Source: Clostridia bacterium (GTDB lineage: Bacteria > Bacillota > Clostridia > Lachnospirales > Lachnospiraceae). Taken from it: a stretch of 64,000 nucleotides of DNA. Shown in pieces: positions 61,312 through 64,000 of the stretch. Each line of letters begins with the position of its first letter. Position 1 is the first letter of the stretch. Where the stretch lies: NCBI GenBank assembly GCA_910576325.1, contig CAJTIM010000010.1, forward strand, positions 62,001-126,000, read 5' to 3'. Made by a program: the position numbers and the translations under genes. The notes below the pieces were generated by a model. The model did no database searches and was not told the origin of the DNA. It worked only from the letters and a program-made list of their open reading frames with translations.

Positions 61312-62193
61312 CTACCGCTTTGCCTTCTCTAATATTTTCTTTAATTCTTCTATATTGAAGCTATACGCCTCATTGCAGAAATGGCATTTTACCTCGATAG
61401 GCTTGCCCTCCCGAATCATCTCGCGAATCTCTTTGCTTCCTATGCTGATGATTGCCTTTTCCACACGTTCCTTGGAGCAGTTGCAGGAAAATGCCGCGGG
61501 TATGGTATCGTTGACGGTAAAGCCCAGATCTCCTAATAGCTCCTCCAGAATCCCTTCCGGCGTCAGTCCCCTGTTCAGCAGCTCTGTGACTGAGCTTACT
61601 TTGGCAAGGCGCTGTTCCAGTGCGTCTATTACTTTGTCCTCGGTGTAGGGCATCAGCTGAATGATGAATCCCCCGGCCTGGCATACAGTGTTGTCACGGT
61701 TCAGCAAAACTCCCAGTCCCACGGATGAGGGGATCTGCTCGGAGTTTGCAAAATAATACGTTAAATCCTCCGCAATCTCCCCGGTCTGCAGCTCCGTCTG
61801 GCCCACATAAGGCTCTTTCATGCCCAGATCGCGAATCACCTGAAGCATACCCGTTCCGATGGCTCCCGATACATCCAGTTTTCCCTTTGCGTTGGCCGGA
61901 ATCAGAACTGCCGGCTCGTTCACATAGCCCTTTACTTGGGCCTTGGAATCGGCCGTAACGGTAATTCCTCCAAGGGGTCCGTCTCCCCGGATCTGTAAGG
62001 TGAGAAGGTCCTGCTCCCCCTTCATCATGGCCCCCATCATAGCGCCTGCGCTTAAAGAACGGCCCAGGGCCGCCGTTGCTACGGGACTGGTGTTGTGAAT
62101 CTGCCTGGCCTTTTCCACCATGTCCCGGGAGGTTATGGCAAAAGCCCGGATCTGATTGTCCGCCGCCGTCGCCCTTACAATATAGTCTGACAT
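61312..62193 (-). CDS. hslO: Redox-regulated chaperone Hsp33
   Basis: 293 residues. The C-terminal zinc/redox switch is intact: SCNCSKERVEKA and VKCHFCNEAYSF (CxC and CxxC). N-terminal domain with RGDGPLGGITVTADSKAQVK and VGLGVLLNRDN. It holds unfolding proteins under oxidative stress in the cytoplasm. Its start overlaps the methyltransferase gene by 19 bp, so both are probably translated from one mRNA. Confidence 0.95.
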   Translation of the reverse strand: MSDYIVRATAADNQIRAFAITSRDMVEKARQIHNTSPVATAALGRSLSAGAMMGAMMKGEQDLLTLQIRGDGPLGGITVTADSKAQVKGYVNEPAVLIPANAKGKLDVSGAIGTGMLQVIRDLGMKEPYVGQTELQTGEIAEDLTYYFANSEQIPSSVGLGVLLNRDNTVCQAGGFIIQLMPYTEDKVIDALEQRLAKVSSVTELLNRGLTPEGILEELLGDLGFTVNDTIPAAFSCNCSKERVEKAIISIGSKEIREMIREGKPIEVKCHFCNEAYSFNIEELKKILEKAKR

Positions 62194-62990
62194 TGCTTTG
62201 TTTCTCCTTCTGTTTCCATTTTCCCGTGCTCCCGCGCAATCACATGGATTCTCTCCGTCGTTTCCGACGGCTCCTGCCCGGTATCGGCGTCGCAGATCCG
62301 CAGAAGCTCCATACCTGCCTCTTTCACAAGGCTTCGTATCTGTTCTTCGGAATAGGCCCGTTGAAAATGAGTTTCCTCGTATCTTTTGTACAGCCCGCCC
62401 TTTTGACGGATAAACAGGGTTAAATCGTACTGATTCAGCATTTCCTCCGGGTCATAATAGTTTTCCCAGATAAAGCTTCCCTCCTCCCGGTTTTCCGCTA
62501 TGGTATTCTCCCCTAAAAGGGTCTCATATTTATAAACGGTATTGAGGTCAAAAAGGAAGATGCCTTTGGGGTCCAGATAATTATTTACCAGGCGGAATAC
62601 CTGTAAAAGATCTGCTTCCTCCGTAATATAGTTGACGGAATCGCAGACACTCACTACTGCCTTTACTGTCCCGTAGAGTTCAAACTCACGCATGTCCTGG
62701 AGAAGATATAAAATATCATGCCCGGAGGCGAAACGCTTTTCCGCCGCCAGCTCCAGCATTTCCTCTGAGATATCCACTCCGGTCATATCATAGCCGGCCT
62801 CTGCCAGAAGTTCTGTCATGGTTCCGGTGCCGCAGCCAAGGTCCAGTATCAGTCCATCCTTTATCCCGTATTCTTTTAACAGCTCTACTATCCGATCCCG
62901 CCATTTTTCATAGGGAACATTGTCCATAAATAAATCATAGACTGCCGCAAAGCCCGCATATTCATCCGCAACGATTCTCCTGCCGCTCAT
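62175..62990 (-). CDS. Class I SAM-dependent methyltransferase
   Basis: 271 residues. Motif I ILDLGCGTGTMTELLAEAGY, GVDISEEMLELA and the following VVSVCDSVNYITEEADLLQV, FRLVNNYLDPKGIFLFDLN strands fit the small-molecule methyltransferase fold (Methyltransf_25-like). The substrate is unknown. A sigma-A promoter lies about 35-60 bases upstream. It overlaps hslO at the 3' end. Confidence 0.88.
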   Translation of the reverse strand: MSGRRIVADEYAGFAAVYDLFMDNVPYEKWRDRIVELLKEYGIKDGLILDLGCGTGTMTELLAEAGYDMTGVDISEEMLELAAEKRFASGHDILYLLQDMREFELYGTVKAVVSVCDSVNYITEEADLLQVFRLVNNYLDPKGIFLFDLNTVYKYETLLGENTIAENREEGSFIWENYYDPEEMLNQYDLTLFIRQKGGLYKRYEETHFQRAYSEEQIRSLVKEAGMELLRICDADTGQEPSETTERIHVIAREHGKMETEGETKQCQTIL

Positions 62991-63023
62991 GTGCTTCTTT
63001 TTCTCCCTCGCCCAATTGCTCTT

Positions 63024-63052
63024 ATTCTATCAAATTTTTTTTCAAAAAACAA
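63024..63052 (-). promoter_or_regulatory. Sigma-A promoter of the methyltransferase-hslO genes
   Basis: Minus strand TTGTTT (63047-63052), 17-base spacer, TAGAAT (63024-63029). The -35 box overlaps the T tract of the HPr terminator. Confidence 0.5.
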
Positions 63053-63084
63053 GACAGCCTCCACTCGAAATGAAAGACTGTCTG
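63044..63084 (-). terminator. Intrinsic terminator after the HPr-like gene
   Basis: AGACAGTC ... GGCTGTCT stem on the minus strand followed by G and six T, right after the HPr-like stop. Confidence 0.75.
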
Positions 63085-63097
63085 TTCCGCACCTTTT

Positions 63098-63352
63098 TTA
63101 CTTACTGCTCAAAAACTTCTCTATATTGGCCATAGCCTCTTCCTCGTCCTCGCCGTTGGCTGAGACAGTCACCGTCTCTCCGGCATATAGTCCAAGGGTC
63201 ATCATCCCCATAATGCTTTTGGCATTTACCTTCTTGTTATCACTTTCCACGTAAATCTCACTGCCATACTGACTCGCCACCTGTACTAACAGCGCCACCG
63301 GTCTTGCTTCCAGACCGTTTGGGATCTGAATCGTGATTTCCTGCTTAATCAT
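63098..63352 (-). CDS. HPr-like protein with Glu at position 15 (Crh-like)
   Basis: 84 residues from the ATG at 63352, which overlaps the whiA stop (ATGA). The HPr fold is clear, but the catalytic His15 motif GLHARP reads [12 protein letters not shown], so it cannot accept phosphate from Enzyme I. Ser46 is kept (VNAKSIMG), so HPr kinase could still modify it. This combination and the position directly after whiA mirror Bacillus Crh, a catabolite-control cofactor. A regulatory role with CcpA is inferred, not shown. Confidence 0.88.
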   Translation of the reverse strand: MIKQEITIQIPNGLEARPVALLVQVASQYGSEIYVESDNKKVNAKSIMGMMTLGLYAGETVTVSANGEDEEEAMANIEKFLSSK

Positions 63353-64000
63353 AATAACCTTTCCTCCTTGTGCTCCCTTAGCTCCTCTGCAATGAGACTC
63401 AGTTTCCTCAGCCTGTGATTGACACCCGATTTTCCCACACAAGGGGTCAGCATCTGTCCTAACTCCTTCAATGTGGATTCCGGCTGTTCCAGGCGAAGCT
63501 TTGCTATCTCGATTAAACCTTCGGGAAGCTGGTCAAACCCGATTGTTGCTTTAATATATTGTATATCTTCAATCTGCTTTACCGCTGCAGAAACGGTCTT
63601 GTTCAGGTTGGCAGTCTCGCAGTTCACCTGCCTGTTCACGGAATTGCGCATATCCTTGAGAATCCTGATATTTTCAAAATTCATAAGGGCTACGTGAGCC
63701 TCCATGACATTCAGAACGTCTACAATCTGCGCCCCCTCTTTGATGTATACGATGTGGTTCTTCTTGCGCCCGGTCACTCTGGCTTCTATGCCAAAGCTTC
63801 CGATCATTTCGCAGAGTTGATTTGCTTTCTCAAGACTGTTACAGACAATCTCAAAGTGATAGCCCTTCTCCGGGTCGCTGACTGAACCGGAGGCTAAAAA
63901 TGCTCCGCGGATAAACGCACGTTTACAGCAAAGATTCTGAATCAGCACATGCTTTACGACAGAGATATCCCCATAAGACACGACCTCAAAGCTGTGTCCT
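63349..64000 (-). CDS. whiA: Sporulation/division regulator WhiA, C-terminal part
   Basis: Partial: the 5' end lies beyond the window; about 217 of roughly 315 residues are seen. The visible part has the end of the LAGLIDADG-like domain ([40 protein letters not shown]) and the C-terminal helix-turn-helix ([33 protein letters not shown]). WhiA is a DNA-binding protein needed for sporulation in actinobacteria and for normal division and chromosome segregation in Firmicutes. Its stop overlaps the start of the HPr-like gene, as in the Bacillus whiA-crh pair. Confidence 0.95.
   Translation of the reverse strand, partial: GHSFEVVSYGDISVVKHVLIQNLCCKRAFIRGAFLASGSVSDPEKGYHFEIVCNSLEKANQLCEMIGSFGIEARVTGRKKNHIVYIKEGAQIVDVLNVMEAHVALMNFENIRILKDMRNSVNRQVNCETANLNKTVSAAVKQIEDIQYIKATIGFDQLPEGLIEIAKLRLEQPESTLKELGQMLTPCVGKSGVNHRLRKLSLIAEELREHKEERLL

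Overview
This window looks like the chromosome of a spore-forming member of the Lachnospiraceae (Clostridium cluster XIVa), carrying one end of an integrated mobile element. The evidence is a moderate GC content, strong Shine-Dalgarno sites (AGGAGG), SpoIIID, a SipL-like LysM/DUF3794 spore protein, a WhiA-HPr pair, and gene neighbourhoods typical of that family (murI-DUF1934, ispE-GntR, mutS2 beside a two-component system). No rRNA, tRNA or CRISPR array was found. The species cannot be told from the sequence alone.

Region 1 (1-10305) is the end of an integrative element. A leftward gene block encodes recombination and replication functions: a possible ssDNA-annealing protein, a degenerate N6 methylase, a RecD2-like helicase, a DUF4406-like protein, a YqaJ nuclease and several unknowns. 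It is driven from a sigma-A promoter at about 8277-8306 through a leader that contains an intrinsic terminator. A structured intergenic region separates it from a rightward DUF3173 gene and a tyrosine integrase. The integrase is frameshifted. It ends about 200 bp from the 3' end of guaA, which is very likely the insertion site. A 120-bp MITE-like element with 7-bp flanking repeats lies between them.

Region 2 (10306-29850) is core chromosome: guaA, a MATE exporter, spoIIID, a secreted trigger-factor-like foldase, cardiolipin synthase, the DUF1934-murI-GntR-ispE-sipL cluster, prcB-like, malQ, plsC, ddl, murF, a Gfo/Idh oxidoreductase and an inositol monophosphatase. Cell-wall precursor genes (murI, ddl, murF) and sporulation genes (spoIIID, sipL) recur here.

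Region 3 (29855-36545) is an ABC importer (binding protein, ATPase, fused permease) next to a YesM/YesN-type two-component system. Region 4 (36890-49460) holds a cold-shock gene with a terminator-like hairpin in its leader, an esterase-like lipoprotein, a sigma-like protein without region 4, rlmD, yhaM, a probably inactive HtrA relative, mutS2, an OmpR-type two-component system and a DUF885 lipoprotein. Region 5 (49516-64000) holds a tandem pair of RlaP/COG3541 nucleotidyltransferases with a small unknown partner, an aconitase-family hydratase, a VanRS-like two-component system, degV, nadE, hslO, a methyltransferase, a Crh-like HPr and the 3' part of whiA.

The most unusual signal is two unrelated families of dispersed hairpin repeats. 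Family A (GTAAAGTCGC arms) lies before cls and degV, with a remnant before the inositol phosphatase. Family B (GTAATATCC-type arms) lies before murI, the ABC ATPase, the aconitase and nadE. Full copies lie in the sense orientation of the downstream gene and end a few bases before its start codon, usually in AATAGGAG. The stem sequences differ between copies but remain complementary, with G.U pairs in the gene-sense RNA. This points to conserved structure rather than recent copying alone.
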